Notes: generated by a model from the letters alone, not told the origin. A stretch of DNA of 64,000 bases from Streptacidiphilus albus JL83 (GCF_000744705.1 NZ_JQML01000001.1:7946017-8010016); one strand, 5' to 3'. Counted from the stretch's first letter, positions 1 to 7,893 are shown. A program made the numbers and translations.

Positions 1-501
1 GGCTCCGCCGTGGTGCAGAACCCGGCGGCCGGAAGCAGCAGCCAGCAGTGGAAGCTGGTGCCGATCCCGGTGCCCGGCGCGCAGTACAAGCTGGTCAACG
101 GCGCCAGCGGCGGCCGGATGGACGTCGACGACGACTCCACCGCCGACAGCGCCCCGATCCTGGAGTGGACCGACAACGGGGCCGCCGACCAGCTCTGGAC
201 CTTCACCGCGCAGAGCGGCGGCGCCTACACCATCACCGACGTCAACAGCGGCAAGCTGCTCAACATCCCCGGCCCGACCACGGCCGAGGGCACGCAGCTG
301 ATCCAGTACCACGACGACGGCAACAGCAACTCCCGCTGGACGCTGGTGGACGCCGGGCCGAACCTGGTCCAGTTCAAGAGCGTGTACGACGGCGACCTGA
401 TCGACCTCGACAACAGCTCGCTCTACGACGGCGGCAGCGTGCTCCAGTGGCCGTCCGACGGCGGCGCCAACCAGAGCTGGAGCCTGGTCCCGCCGTCCTG
501 A
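1..501 (+). CDS. C-terminal part of a ricin-type beta-trefoil lectin protein (5' truncated by window)
   Basis: The reading frame is open from base 1, so the true start lies outside the window; 166 codons remain before the TGA at 499-501. The visible part is a carbohydrate-binding beta-trefoil (RICIN / RicinB_lectin_2 family). It shows four QxW-like repeats: SQQWKLV near residue 16, DQLWTF near 66, SRWTLV near 112 and QSWSLVPPS at the C-terminus. Asp-rich turns such as DVDDDS, found in this fold, lie between them. In streptomycetes such modules usually sit at the C-terminus of secreted glycoside hydrolases or peptidases, binding the enzyme to polysaccharide. The catalytic part, if any, is upstream and cannot be seen. 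The family call is firm; the identity of the full protein is open. Confidence 0.85.
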   Translation, partial: GSAVVQNPAAGSSSQQWKLVPIPVPGAQYKLVNGASGGRMDVDDDSTADSAPILEWTDNGAADQLWTFTAQSGGAYTITDVNSGKLLNIPGPTTAEGTQLIQYHDDGNSNSRWTLVDAGPNLVQFKSVYDGDLIDLDNSSLYDGGSVLQWPSDGGANQSWSLVPPS

Positions 502-566
502 CCGGGGAGGCTGTCGGTGCCGTGCCGCCCCTGGCAAGATCGTCGCAACAGCGACGGAGGTGGCCC

Positions 567-1496
567 ATGGCAGCGGACGGCAGCACCACGCAGGCGGCGG
601 GGGAGCCGGGGGAGGCCGAGTCGGTGCGCGCGTTCTGGCGCGGGCTCGGCCTCCCCGGCCTGGTCGACGTGCACACCCACTTCATGCCGGACCGGGTGCT
701 GGCCAAGGTCTGGGCCTACTTCGACGGGGTGGGGCCGCTGGTCGGCCGGCCCTGGCCGATCACCTACCGGACCGAGGAGGACCAGCGGCTGGCCACCCTG
801 CGCTCCTTCGGCGTCCGCGCCTTCACCGCCATGCTCTACCCGCACAAGCCGGAGATGGCGGCCTGGCTGAACTCCTGGGCCGCCGACTTCGCCGCCCGCA
901 CCCCCGACTGCCTGCACACCGCGACCTTCTACCCCGAGCCGGAGGCGGCCGACTACGTCCGCCGGGCGGTCGAGGGCGGGGCCCGGGTCTTCAAGGCGCA
1001 CCTCCAGGTCGGCGGCTACGACCCCAACGACGAACTGCTCGACCCGGTCTGGGGGCTGCTGGCGGAGGCCGGCGTCCCGGTGGTCGCCCACTGCGGCTCG
1101 GGACCGGCCCCGGGCAAGCACACCGGACCCGGCCCCATCGGCCGGGTGCTGGACCGCCATCCCCGGCTGCGGCTGGTCGTCGCCCACCTGGGGATGCCCG
1201 AGTACGCCGACTTCCTCGACCTGGCCGAGCGCCACCCGGAGGTCCGGCTCGACACCACCATGGCCTTCACCGACTTCAGCGAGGCCACGGCCCCGTTCCC
1301 GCCGTCCCAGCTGCCCCGGCTGGCCGCCCTCGGCGACCGGATCCTGCTCGGCACCGACTTCCCCAACATCCCCTACCCCTACCTCCACGCGCTGGAGGCA
1401 CTGGCCCGGCTCGACCTCGGCGACGACTGGCTCCGCGCGGTCTGCCACGACAACACCGCCCGGCTGTTCGGCCTGCCGGAGGCAGCGCCCCGCTGA
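567..1496 (+). CDS. Amidohydrolase-2 family metal-dependent hydrolase/decarboxylase-like protein
   Basis: 309 aa. The ATG at 567 is chosen because GGAGG (556-560) lies 6 nt upstream; an open frame reaching further upstream has no such site. The sequence fits a TIM-barrel Amidohydrolase_2 (PF04909) protein. VDVHTHFMP near residue 33 is the HxH metal site, VVAHCGS and VVAHLGMPE carry the later histidines, and LLGTDFPNIPY holds the conserved Asp at the end of the barrel. Related enzymes hydrolyse amide bonds or decarboxylate aromatic acids (ACMSD-like). The substrate cannot be read from the sequence, and no pathway partner is adjacent. No signal peptide is seen, so it is probably cytoplasmic. 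It follows the lectin gene on the same strand by 65 nt, but nothing ties the two functionally. Confidence 0.85.
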   Translation: MAADGSTTQAAGEPGEAESVRAFWRGLGLPGLVDVHTHFMPDRVLAKVWAYFDGVGPLVGRPWPITYRTEEDQRLATLRSFGVRAFTAMLYPHKPEMAAWLNSWAADFAARTPDCLHTATFYPEPEAADYVRRAVEGGARVFKAHLQVGGYDPNDELLDPVWGLLAEAGVPVVAHCGSGPAPGKHTGPGPIGRVLDRHPRLRLVVAHLGMPEYADFLDLAERHPEVRLDTTMAFTDFSEATAPFPPSQLPRLAALGDRILLGTDFPNIPYPYLHALEALARLDLGDDWLRAVCHDNTARLFGLPEAAPR

Positions 1497-1546
1497 TGAG
1501 CGCGCCTGCGACGCGGGCGCGGTGCAGCCCTTTGCGGCGAGCGGGA

Positions 1547-1576
1547 GTTGACGCCGTCGCGGCCAGCGGCGTCAAC
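1547..1576. promoter_or_regulatory. 10-bp perfect inverted repeat upstream of the alpha/beta hydrolase
   Basis: GTTGACGCCG (1547-1556) and its exact reverse complement CGGCGTCAAC (1567-1576) flank a 10-nt spacer, 28 nt before the ATG at 1605. No T-run follows. The position suits an operator for a dimeric repressor better than a terminator for the gene ending at 1496, but either is possible. Confidence 0.4.
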
Positions 1577-1604
1577 GGTCGCGGTGGCGGGTACGGTCCG
1601 GTGC

Positions 1605-2426
1605 ATGACTGACTACGAGGTGGATTTCCGCTCCCTGGACGGCACCGCTCTGCGCGGCACGGTCACGCCCTCCTCCGCTCCTGCGGCAGCGTTGGCGGTG
1701 CTCGCCCACGGGGCCGGTGTCACCCGAGAGGAAGGCGGCTTCTTCGCCCGACTGGCCGTGGGGCTCGCCGCTGCCGGGGTGACGTGTCTGCGTTTCGATC
1801 TGCGGGCACACGGGGCAAGCGGGGGCCGTCTGTCGGACGTGACGATCGCCGGGGTGGCCAACGACATTCGCGCAGCGTCCGATCACCTCACGCGGATCAG
1901 CGACCGGCCCGGTTCGGTGCACGTCATCTCTGCCTCGTTCTCGGGTGGCGCCGCCGCGATGCACACCGCACGACGCCCCGGCGACGTGGACAGGCTGGTG
2001 CTGCTGAACCCGCGCATGGACTACAGGAACAGGTTCATCACGGAGGAAGCCGGTTGGTCCGGGGACTACCTGTCACGGGAGCGTGCCACCAAGCTGGATG
2101 AGCGCGGATTCGCGGTCCGTGCGCCGTTCGAGGTCGGCCGGGGGCTCCTCAACGAGGTCTTCCAGCTGCCCGAGCCGGAGGATGTCTGCGCGGCAGTCCA
2201 ACGACCGGTGCTGATCGTCCACGGTACCAAGGACACCTTCGTGGACGTGGAGCTCTCCCGCCGGTACGCACCCCTGTTCGGTGCGGGAGCCGAGCTGTAC
2301 GAACTCGAAGGCGCGCAGCACGGCTTCGCCGTCCACGAGGACCCGCAGTACGCGCACCCGCAGTCGCAGGTGTGGCAGCGTGAGGTGATCGCCAAGGTGG
2401 CCGACTTCCTCACCACCACTGTCTAA
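1605..2426 (+). CDS. Alpha/beta hydrolase (serine hydrolase, dienelactone/BAAT-like)
   Basis: 273 aa. The ATG at 1605 is chosen because homology-like sequence (MTDYEVDFRS...) begins there; an in-frame start at 1548 would add 19 residues that cross the inverted repeat. The oxyanion strand is VLAHGAGV. The nucleophile elbow is SFSGG, the acid probably the Asp in VHGTKDTF, and the base the His in GAQHGFAVH. FDLRAHGASGG is typical of small soluble hydrolases of the hydrolase_4/lysophospholipase type. The substrate is unknown. It is convergent with the XRE regulator and the two stop codons overlap (2423-2426). No signal peptide is present. Confidence 0.85.
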   Translation: MTDYEVDFRSLDGTALRGTVTPSSAPAAALAVLAHGAGVTREEGGFFARLAVGLAAAGVTCLRFDLRAHGASGGRLSDVTIAGVANDIRAASDHLTRISDRPGSVHVISASFSGGAAAMHTARRPGDVDRLVLLNPRMDYRNRFITEEAGWSGDYLSRERATKLDERGFAVRAPFEVGRGLLNEVFQLPEPEDVCAAVQRPVLIVHGTKDTFVDVELSRRYAPLFGAGAELYELEGAQHGFAVHEDPQYAHPQSQVWQREVIAKVADFLTTTV

Positions 2427-3754
2427 CCGGCGGACAGAAGCAGAAGCCGTTCGTGGAGTTCCCGAACCGCCGGCCGTTCGCGGTACGGGAACAGGGCCTG
2501 CGCGGAACGGTACAGCTCTCCTATCGCTTGCCCGGACCGGGCAGCGGAGGCGACGTCCAGGACGCTCAAGGCGACCGTGGCGGCTTCGTCCGGCTCGCCG
2601 GCTTCCGCGAGCGCCCCGGCCAGGAACGCGCTGTAGTGGGCGTAGTCGCGCGGGGCGAACGCCTCCGGGGTGACGTAGTCCTGGAGCGCCATGACAGCCT
2701 CAGTGGGGCGTCCGGCCTCCCGCAGGCAGATTCCGGACTGCGCCATGAGCCGTTCCCGGGTGTAGCCGTCGCCGAGCGGTCCCGTGCAGGCCGTTGGGGC
2801 TACCGGTTCGGTGGCCCGGTCGAGTGCTGCGTGCGCTTGATCGAGGACTCGTTCGATCTCGTCGGTGCCGGCACCGGTCATCGCCATGCCCCGCGCTTCC
2901 TGCTGGAGAGCTTCGGCATGCGGCCGGGGCGGGAGCGTCCACGGCCCGCTGATGGCGGCCCTGGCCAGGTCGAGCATCCGCGCGGGATCACTGCGGCCCA
3001 GGGCCTGCGCCTGCCGCATCAGGACATAGGCGTGCATGGCGCCGTCCCCGGTGAACGTGGCCCACTCCTTTGCCTGCCCATGCCAGTAGACGATTGCCTG
3101 TTCGGGTGAGCCCGCGTCGCGGTGCAGCCATCCGGTGAACTCCGCCGCCCGGGAGCCCAGGGTGAGGAGCTGCCGACGGACATCTGGCTTGGCGTCGCGA
3201 GCGGTGGTGTTGATGGCGGTCAGGATGCCCAGCGCTGCGGGCAGCGCCCGGTGAGCCCCCATCAGTACGTCAGTGCGGGCGGTTTCGTTCAAGGTGTCCC
3301 GCAGGTGCCCAACAAGCTCGTGATCGGCGTAGCGGCGGGCGTCGCGGGCGGCGGCGATGAGATGGTCCAGCGCTGCGAGATCGAGCAGCGGCGCGGCAGC
3401 GGCAGCCAGGGCGCTGCCCATGAAGGCACGGCGGAGCACGTCGTCCTCCAGGGAGGGCTTGAGGCCGGGAGAGGTCGCCCTGCGCCCGGCGGCGCTGACG
3501 GGCGGAACGAACCCAAGTTGTTCCAGCGGGACGCCGAACATCTTCGGCAGCACCAGGCGCGCGTCCCGGTTCGGCCACGCTGTCCTCCCCGACTCCCAGC
3601 GTCTGACCTGACGGACCGAGATCCGAGCCTGGGACCGCAGGCTGGTCGCCGTGGCCTCGTAGGCCATGACGAAGTCCTCCTGTGTACGCCAGCCCCGTTC
3701 GATGCGCGCAGCGACGAGCCGCCAGTTTCCGTGTGGTCCTTCGAGTTCAGTCAT
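2423..3754 (-). CDS. XRE-type helix-turn-helix regulator with C-terminal TPR-like region
   Basis: 443 aa. The ATG at 3754 is preceded by a G-rich stretch; longer open sequence upstream is intergenic. Residues about 8-65 (NWRLVAARIERGW... VRQVRRWESGRTAWPN) form a DNA-binding domain of the XRE kind. The rest is alpha-helical and Ala/Leu-rich with repeated A-x-G/Y helices, as in streptomycete regulators carrying a tetratricopeptide sensor. It is divergent from the 166-aa gene at 4017, and the 262-nt gap holds several symmetric sequences. It is therefore a likely local regulator of that gene and the following methyltransferase gene. The signal it senses is unknown. Confidence 0.8.
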   Translation of the reverse strand: MTELEGPHGNWRLVAARIERGWRTQEDFVMAYEATATSLRSQARISVRQVRRWESGRTAWPNRDARLVLPKMFGVPLEQLGFVPPVSAAGRRATSPGLKPSLEDDVLRRAFMGSALAAAAAPLLDLAALDHLIAAARDARRYADHELVGHLRDTLNETARTDVLMGAHRALPAALGILTAINTTARDAKPDVRRQLLTLGSRAAEFTGWLHRDAGSPEQAIVYWHGQAKEWATFTGDGAMHAYVLMRQAQALGRSDPARMLDLARAAISGPWTLPPRPHAEALQQEARGMAMTGAGTDEIERVLDQAHAALDRATEPVAPTACTGPLGDGYTRERLMAQSGICLREAGRPTEAVMALQDYVTPEAFAPRDYAHYSAFLAGALAEAGEPDEAATVALSVLDVASAARSGQAIGELYRSAQALFPYRERPAVRELHERLLLLSAG

Positions 3755-3787
3755 GGGCACCCCCGCAGACCACCACCGTAGAACACC

Positions 3788-3894
3788 GGCACCGGCCGGT
3801 GCCGAGGACAGGACCGCCCCAGCCGAAGTGTCCGGTGAAGTGTCCTCAGGTCCGACCTCGACCCCGGCTCTGTCCGGTCGTTGACTGAAAGTCA
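3788..3894. promoter_or_regulatory. Divergent control region with palindrome, direct repeat and inverted repeat
   Basis: Between the XRE regulator (minus) and the gene at 4017 (plus) lie three ordered elements. A perfect 16-bp palindrome GGCACCGGCCGGTGCC is at 3788-3803. A direct repeat GAAGTGTCC occurs at 3825-3833 and 3837-3845, a 12-bp period. A short inverted repeat TGACT-GAA-AGTCA is at 3882-3894. A 12-bp period puts the two GAAGTGTCC boxes on nearly the same helix face. These are candidate sites for the adjacent regulator; binding is inferred only. Confidence 0.4.
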
Positions 3895-4016
3895 GCAGCC
3901 GTGCCACCCCTGGATGCCAAATCCAATGAGGAGCGCAAGCTCCCGCGCCATCGCTCTGGTGGCGGCGGGCAACCCGCACCACTTCGTTCAACCGAACCGA
4001 GAGGAGCACCACCACC

Positions 4017-4517
4017 GTGACCATCGTCATGGACACCCCCGCTGCCACCCGCATGCGGGACCCGCAGGAACTGCTGAACGCCGTGCAGCCCCACCTCCAG
4101 TACCTGAGCATCAACGTCCTGGACTCCGGCATGACCATCTGGGACCGCGAGGTGGCCTTGCTGCTGCGCGACGAGGTCATGGTCCGCGACCTGGCCGAGC
4201 GCATCCTGGGCAACGCCGTGATGTACATGATCGCGTCGATGGAGCACGCTGAGGTTCACCTCGGCGTCGGCAAGATCGTGGACATCGGCGTGCACCAGGT
4301 CATCCTCGACACCCCCGTCTACTTCGCCCTGTGCGACCTGTACAACGGCGGCGCCTACAAGCACCACGCGCCGTTCATCCAGCGGCGCGACGACGGCACC
4401 GTCACCAGCACCGCCGAGTTCCTGCGCTCGATCGGGTTCGACCCGGACGAGGAGCTGTGGGCCCGCGACGGCGCCGAGTGCTCCCCGTGTGACAGCAAGG
4501 TCCCCGACAGCCACTGA
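4017..4517 (+). CDS. Unrecognised 166-aa protein with C-terminal CSPC motif
   Basis: The GTG at 4017 follows GAGGAG (4001-4006) by 10 nt; an ATG at 4029 is an alternative start. I do not recognise the family. The protein is soluble, mixed alpha/beta and rich in Val, Leu, Asp and His, with no signal peptide or membrane helix. The middle has a conserved-looking run (AVMYMIASMEHAEVHLG, then VDIGVHQVILDT). The last 14 residues stand out: two cysteines in ECSPCDSK, then a short polar tail VPDSH. It is followed after 87 nt by a class I methyltransferase and is divergent from an XRE regulator, suggesting a three-gene unit. A long-leader peptide substrate modified by the methyltransferase is conceivable but unsupported; a small enzyme or metal-binding protein is equally possible. 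A weak hairpin (arms about 4544-4554 and 4563-4572) lies before the methyltransferase. Confidence 0.7.
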   Translation: MTIVMDTPAATRMRDPQELLNAVQPHLQYLSINVLDSGMTIWDREVALLLRDEVMVRDLAERILGNAVMYMIASMEHAEVHLGVGKIVDIGVHQVILDTPVYFALCDLYNGGAYKHHAPFIQRRDDGTVTSTAEFLRSIGFDPDEELWARDGAECSPCDSKVPDSH

Positions 4518-4604
4518 GTGGTTGCCGGATCGTTCTAGGGTGGGGCCTCCGCCGGTTCGCCACGGCGGGGCCTCTCCCGTACCGCCCGAGTGAGGAAGAC
4601 GCCC

Positions 4605-5273
4605 ATGCCCACCGCTCCCCACAACCTCGACCACGAACGGCAGCTCTGGGACACCTACGCCGAGTCGGCGTTCAAGGACGACGACTTGCAGCCAGTGTTC
4701 CGCTGGACCCAGTACCGTGACCACCTCACTGCACCCGGCCCGGAGTTGCTGGGTGACCCCGGAACGGTCCTGGAGATCGGCTGCGGTACCGGCCGCGCCC
4801 TGGCTCACCTCGCCCGACAGGGAGTCAAGGGCACGGGCGTCGACCTGTCCCCCGTGATGGTGGACCGCACCACCGAACGGTGGGGATCGCTCGGCGCGGA
4901 GTTCATCCATGCGGAGGTTCTGGAGTACCTGAGCGGTACGGGACAGCAGTTCGATGCCGTGTATTCGATCTTCGGGGCGGTCTGGTTCACCGACCCGGAG
5001 CTCCTGTTTCCCCTGGTGGCCGCTCACCTGAGCCCGGGCGGCGTCTTCGCGTTCTCCCAGCCCCCCGCAATCCCCGGCGCATACGGTCCGCAGGGCATGT
5101 ACAAGGGCGGCTTCGCCGGACCGGCCATGTACACCTACCGTTACAGCTACGAACCGGCCGACTGGGCGCGGTTCCTCAGCGAGGCCGGGTTCGTCCATGT
5201 GGACGTGGACGTGATCGACGCGCCTACCCCTGGGCATATCGGCACGCTGATCGGCCGCGCCGTACGTCCCTGA
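4605..5273 (+). CDS. Class I SAM-dependent methyltransferase
   Basis: 222 aa. The ATG at 4605 is chosen because GAGGAAG (4592-4598) ends 6 nt upstream; a GTG at 4590 overlaps that site. The SAM-binding motif I is VLEIGCGTGRALAHL (about residue 50), followed by the acidic motif GVDLSPVMVD. The post-I region FDAVYSIFGAVWFTDPE and a Gly-rich LSPGGVFAFSQPP strand complete a Methyltransf_11/25-type fold. The acceptor cannot be named; small-molecule and peptide acceptors both occur in this family. It shares strand and context with the 166-aa protein gene upstream. Confidence 0.85.
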   Translation: MPTAPHNLDHERQLWDTYAESAFKDDDLQPVFRWTQYRDHLTAPGPELLGDPGTVLEIGCGTGRALAHLARQGVKGTGVDLSPVMVDRTTERWGSLGAEFIHAEVLEYLSGTGQQFDAVYSIFGAVWFTDPELLFPLVAAHLSPGGVFAFSQPPAIPGAYGPQGMYKGGFAGPAMYTYRYSYEPADWARFLSEAGFVHVDVDVIDAPTPGHIGTLIGRAVRP

Positions 5274-5345
5274 CCACGGATGCTTCGGGATCACGTGCCT
5301 CTCGGTGGCAGGCGGCGAAGGTTCTCTGAAGAATTTCTCGGGAGG

Positions 5346-5372
5346 TGTCGAAACGGGGGTCTCCCGTTCGAC
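5346..5372 (+). promoter_or_regulatory. Candidate ECF42-type promoter upstream of the DGPF gene
   Basis: TGTCGA (5346-5351) and CGAC (5369-5372) are separated by exactly 17 nt, about 50 nt before the ATG at 5424. From memory, ECF42 sigma factors recognise TGTCGA in the -35 and CGA(C/T) in the -10 region of DGPF-protein promoters. The downstream gene pair is exactly that combination, so autoregulation is likely. Confidence 0.6.
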
Positions 5373-5423
5373 ATACGGGTGAGCAGCGGGGAAGGGCCCC
5401 GCGCTCCCGACCGAGGAGTCACC

Positions 5424-5783
5424 ATGCCGCGCTTTCTCTCCATGATCCGGATCGACGAGCAGAACGCCCCGAACCCGGCGGAGTTCACCCCGGAGTTCCA
5501 GCGGCGGATGGGCGCGCTGCTGGAGGAGATCACCAAGGCCGGGGTCATGCTGGACACGGCCGGGCTCACCCCCACCGCGCAGGGCACCAGGCTCACCTGG
5601 TCCGGCGGCGAGCTGTCGGTCGTCGACGGCCCCTTCACCGAGACCAAGGAGGTCGTCGGCGGCTACGCGATGATGCAGTGCAAGGACAGGGCCGAGGCCC
5701 TCGAATGGACCAAGCGCTTCCTGGAGATCCACCCGGACCACCTCCACATCACCGCGGAGCTGCGGGAGATCGCCGAGATGTAG
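5424..5783 (+). CDS. DGPF-domain (YCII-related) protein
   Basis: 119 aa. The ATG at 5424 has GAGGAG (5413-5418) 5 nt upstream. The protein is one YCII-related ferredoxin-like domain with the hallmark VVDGPFTETKEVVGGY near residue 72. N-terminal MPRFLSMIRID and C-terminal HPDHLHITAELREI are typical of this family. Its biochemical role is not settled. Genes of this type travel with ECF42 sigma factors and are their usual targets, and such a sigma gene follows after 28 nt. A matching promoter precedes it, so the two form an autoregulated unit. Confidence 0.9.
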   Translation: MPRFLSMIRIDEQNAPNPAEFTPEFQRRMGALLEEITKAGVMLDTAGLTPTAQGTRLTWSGGELSVVDGPFTETKEVVGGYAMMQCKDRAEALEWTKRFLEIHPDHLHITAELREIAEM

Positions 5784-5811
5784 CGTTGCCGTCCGCTCGG
5801 TGATCTGATGG

Positions 5812-7101
5812 GTGTTTGTGACGGGTACGGGCGGGGCCGCGGCGGCCACAGCGGACGCGGTGGAGGCGGTCTTCCGGATCGAGTCGGCCCGGATCATCGC
5901 CGGTGTCGCCCGGATCGTCCGGGACGTCGGCATCGCCGAGGAGCTGGCCCAGGACGCCCTGGTCGCCGCGCTGGAGCAGTGGCCGGTGACGGGCGTCCCG
6001 GACCGGCCGGGGGCCTGGCTGATGGCTACGGCCAAGCACCGCGCGATCGACCTGGTGCGCCGCCGGGAGACCTACGCCAGGAAGCTGGCCGAGGTCGGTC
6101 GGACGCTGGAGGACGTGCCGCCGCCCGAGCCGCCGGAGCCGGACGACATCGACGACGACCTGCTGCGGCTGATCTTCACCGCCTGCCACCCGGTGCTCTC
6201 CGCCGAGGCCCGGGTGGCGCTCACGCTGCGGCTGCTCGGCGGGCTGACCACCGGGGAGATCGCCCGCGCCTGCCTGGTCCCCGAGTCGACCGCGGCCCAG
6301 CGGATCGTCCGGGCGAAGCGCGCCCTGGCCCGCGCGGACGTCCCGTTCGAGGTGCCGTCCGGACCCGACCGCGCGGTCAGGCTGGCCTCGGTGCTGGAGG
6401 TCGTCTACCTGATCTTCAACGAGGGCTACGCGGCGACCGCCGGTGACGACTGGCTGCGCCCGGCGCTCTGCGAGGACGCGCTGCGGCTGGGCCGGGTGCT
6501 GGCCGGACTGATCCCCGAGGAGCCCGAAGTCCAGGGCCTGGTCGCACTGTTGGAGATCCAGGCGTCCCGGACGGCGGCCCGCACCGGCCCGGACGGCGCC
6601 CCGGTGCTGCTGGCCGAGCAGAACCGGACCCGCTGGAACCGGATGCTGATCGCCCGTGGCTTCGCGGCCCTGGAGCGGGCCAACGCGGCGGCCTCGGCGG
6701 CCGGGACGGCGCCTGGCCCGTACGCCCTGCAGGCCGCGATCGCGGCCTGCCACGCCCAGGCCCTGCGGTACCAGGAGACGGACTGGGCGATGATCGCCGC
6801 GCTCTACGGCCGGCTGGCGGCGGTCGCGCGCTCCCCGGTGGTGGAGCTGAACCGGGCGGTGGCGGTCTCGATGGCGGAGGGCCCGGAGGCCGGGCTGGCG
6901 CTGGTGGACGCGCTGGCGGCGGAGCCCGCGCTCCGGGGCTACCACCTGCTGCCGAGCGTCCGCGGCGACCTGCTGGCCCGGCTCGGCCGGAGGGCGGAGG
7001 CCCGCGCCGAGTTCGACCGCGCCGCGTCGCTGACCCGCAACGAACGCGAACGCGCCCTGCTGCGCGCCCGCGCCGAAGCCTGCGCCGGCCCCGGCGGCTA
7101 G
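5812..7101 (+). CDS. ECF42-type RNA polymerase sigma factor with long C-terminal extension
   Basis: 429 aa from GTG 5812; a second GTG at 5818 is equally possible and neither has a strong ribosome site. Sigma region 2 spans about residues 15-90 (EELAQDALVAALEQW, KHRAIDLVRRRE). Region 4 spans about 120-185 (TTGEIARACLVPESTAAQR). About 240 more residues follow (YLIFNEGYAAT, then helical repeats such as LLARLGRRAEARAEFDRA) that look TPR-like. That extension distinguishes the ECF42 group (DUF6596-type C-terminus) from ordinary ECF factors and is thought to take part in control. No anti-sigma gene is adjacent. Its neighbour is the DGPF protein gene, its usual genomic partner. The next gene is convergent, with stops overlapping at 7098-7101. 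Confidence 0.9.
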   Translation: MFVTGTGGAAAATADAVEAVFRIESARIIAGVARIVRDVGIAEELAQDALVAALEQWPVTGVPDRPGAWLMATAKHRAIDLVRRRETYARKLAEVGRTLEDVPPPEPPEPDDIDDDLLRLIFTACHPVLSAEARVALTLRLLGGLTTGEIARACLVPESTAAQRIVRAKRALARADVPFEVPSGPDRAVRLASVLEVVYLIFNEGYAATAGDDWLRPALCEDALRLGRVLAGLIPEEPEVQGLVALLEIQASRTAARTGPDGAPVLLAEQNRTRWNRMLIARGFAALERANAAASAAGTAPGPYALQAAIAACHAQALRYQETDWAMIAALYGRLAAVARSPVVELNRAVAVSMAEGPEAGLALVDALAAEPALRGYHLLPSVRGDLLARLGRRAEARAEFDRAASLTRNERERALLRARAEACAGPGG

Positions 7102-7487
7102 GACAGCCCCGGATGGTCGATGCTGATCGCGATGATGCCGGGCGGGTAGTCGTCCTCGCGGTCGGTCAGGATGAATGCGCCGTCGGGGCGGGTGAGCGAG
7201 GGCGTGGAGCACTCGATGGCGTGGCAGGTGTCGGGGGAGCCGTGGCCCTCGCGGACGAGTTCGCCGACGGTCAGCGCGGCGACCTGGCCCAGGTCCTCGA
7301 CGTGCAGGGCGGGCAGGGACAGGGCGTACCGTCCGGCTCCGGCATCGTCCGTCTCGGCCTGGAGCAGACTCAGGGCGGGGACGACGAAGTGCGGCACGGG
7401 CGAGGCCGCGGCCTGGTCGACCATCAGGGCCAGGTTGCGGTGGCCGCGGCGGAGGGCCAGCAGTGCGCTTGCGTCCAGGACGATCAC
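7098..7487 (-). CDS. PIN-domain toxin-like ribonuclease (type II TA)
   Basis: 129 aa from GTG 7487. The N-terminal strand MIVLDASALLALRRG carries the first acidic residue of a PIN domain. Further acidic positions appear in LLQAETDD, SPDTCHAIE and ILTDREDDYP. The size and opening motif fit a VapC-like Mg-dependent RNase, though the spacing of acidic residues is less canonical than in textbook VapC. It starts inside the stop of the upstream small gene (GTGA overlap, 7484-7487), the normal arrangement of an antitoxin-toxin pair. It is convergent with the sigma factor gene. Confidence 0.75.
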   Translation of the reverse strand: MIVLDASALLALRRGHRNLALMVDQAAASPVPHFVVPALSLLQAETDDAGAGRYALSLPALHVEDLGQVAALTVGELVREGHGSPDTCHAIECSTPSLTRPDGAFILTDREDDYPPGIIAISIDHPGLS

Positions 7488-7780
7488 GCGGCGTGATCCC
7501 CGGTGATCGGGAGCCGCTTGCGGGCCTCGGCGGCGGCGATCCGGTAGACGCGCTCCAGGAGCGGGGGAGCCTGGTCGAACTCCTCGTCGGTGAGGGCGCA
7601 GCCGGAGTTCGCGCGGAGGGCGGCCCGGGTGGCGGCGACGCGGGCTGCGAGCTGTTCGGCGGTGGGTTCACGGGCGCTCAGGGCGCCGACGAGCTGCCCG
7701 ATGGTCATCCCCCGCTCGGCGGCGAGCACGGCAAGGTGGTCGCGGACCTCGGCGGGCACTTGGATCGTGGTGTTGGCCAT
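7484..7780 (-). CDS. Antitoxin-like DNA-binding protein (ribbon-helix-helix type)
   Basis: 98 aa from ATG 7780. N-terminal TTIQVPAEVRDHLAVLA followed by GMTIGQLVGAL is a beta strand plus two helices, as in ribbon-helix-helix antitoxins. The C-terminal half (ALTDEEFDQAPPLLERVYR) would be the toxin-binding tail. It overlaps the PIN gene by 4 nt. A 7-bp inverted repeat lies 9-27 nt upstream of its start, where an autoregulatory operator is expected. The start codon has little recognisable ribosome site. Confidence 0.75.
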   Translation of the reverse strand: MANTTIQVPAEVRDHLAVLAAERGMTIGQLVGALSAREPTAEQLAARVAATRAALRANSGCALTDEEFDQAPPLLERVYRIAAAEARKRLPITGDHAA

Positions 7781-7788
7781 GACTCGAT

Positions 7789-7807
7789 GCTACAGCTCTG
7801 CTGTAGC
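7789..7807. promoter_or_regulatory. Inverted repeat, likely operator of the toxin-antitoxin pair
   Basis: GCTACAG (7789-7795) and CTGTAGC (7801-7807) are perfect reverse complements around a 5-nt spacer, immediately upstream of the antitoxin start on the minus strand. Antitoxin/toxin complexes commonly bind such palindromes at their own promoter. Confidence 0.5.
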
Positions 7808-7893
7808 GGTGGTATAGCGCAGATGTCCGGTGCGTCCCGCGTCGCTGGCGCCGGGGTCGGAGCGGGCGTGAGATGATCTCCGCTGAATGGTAA

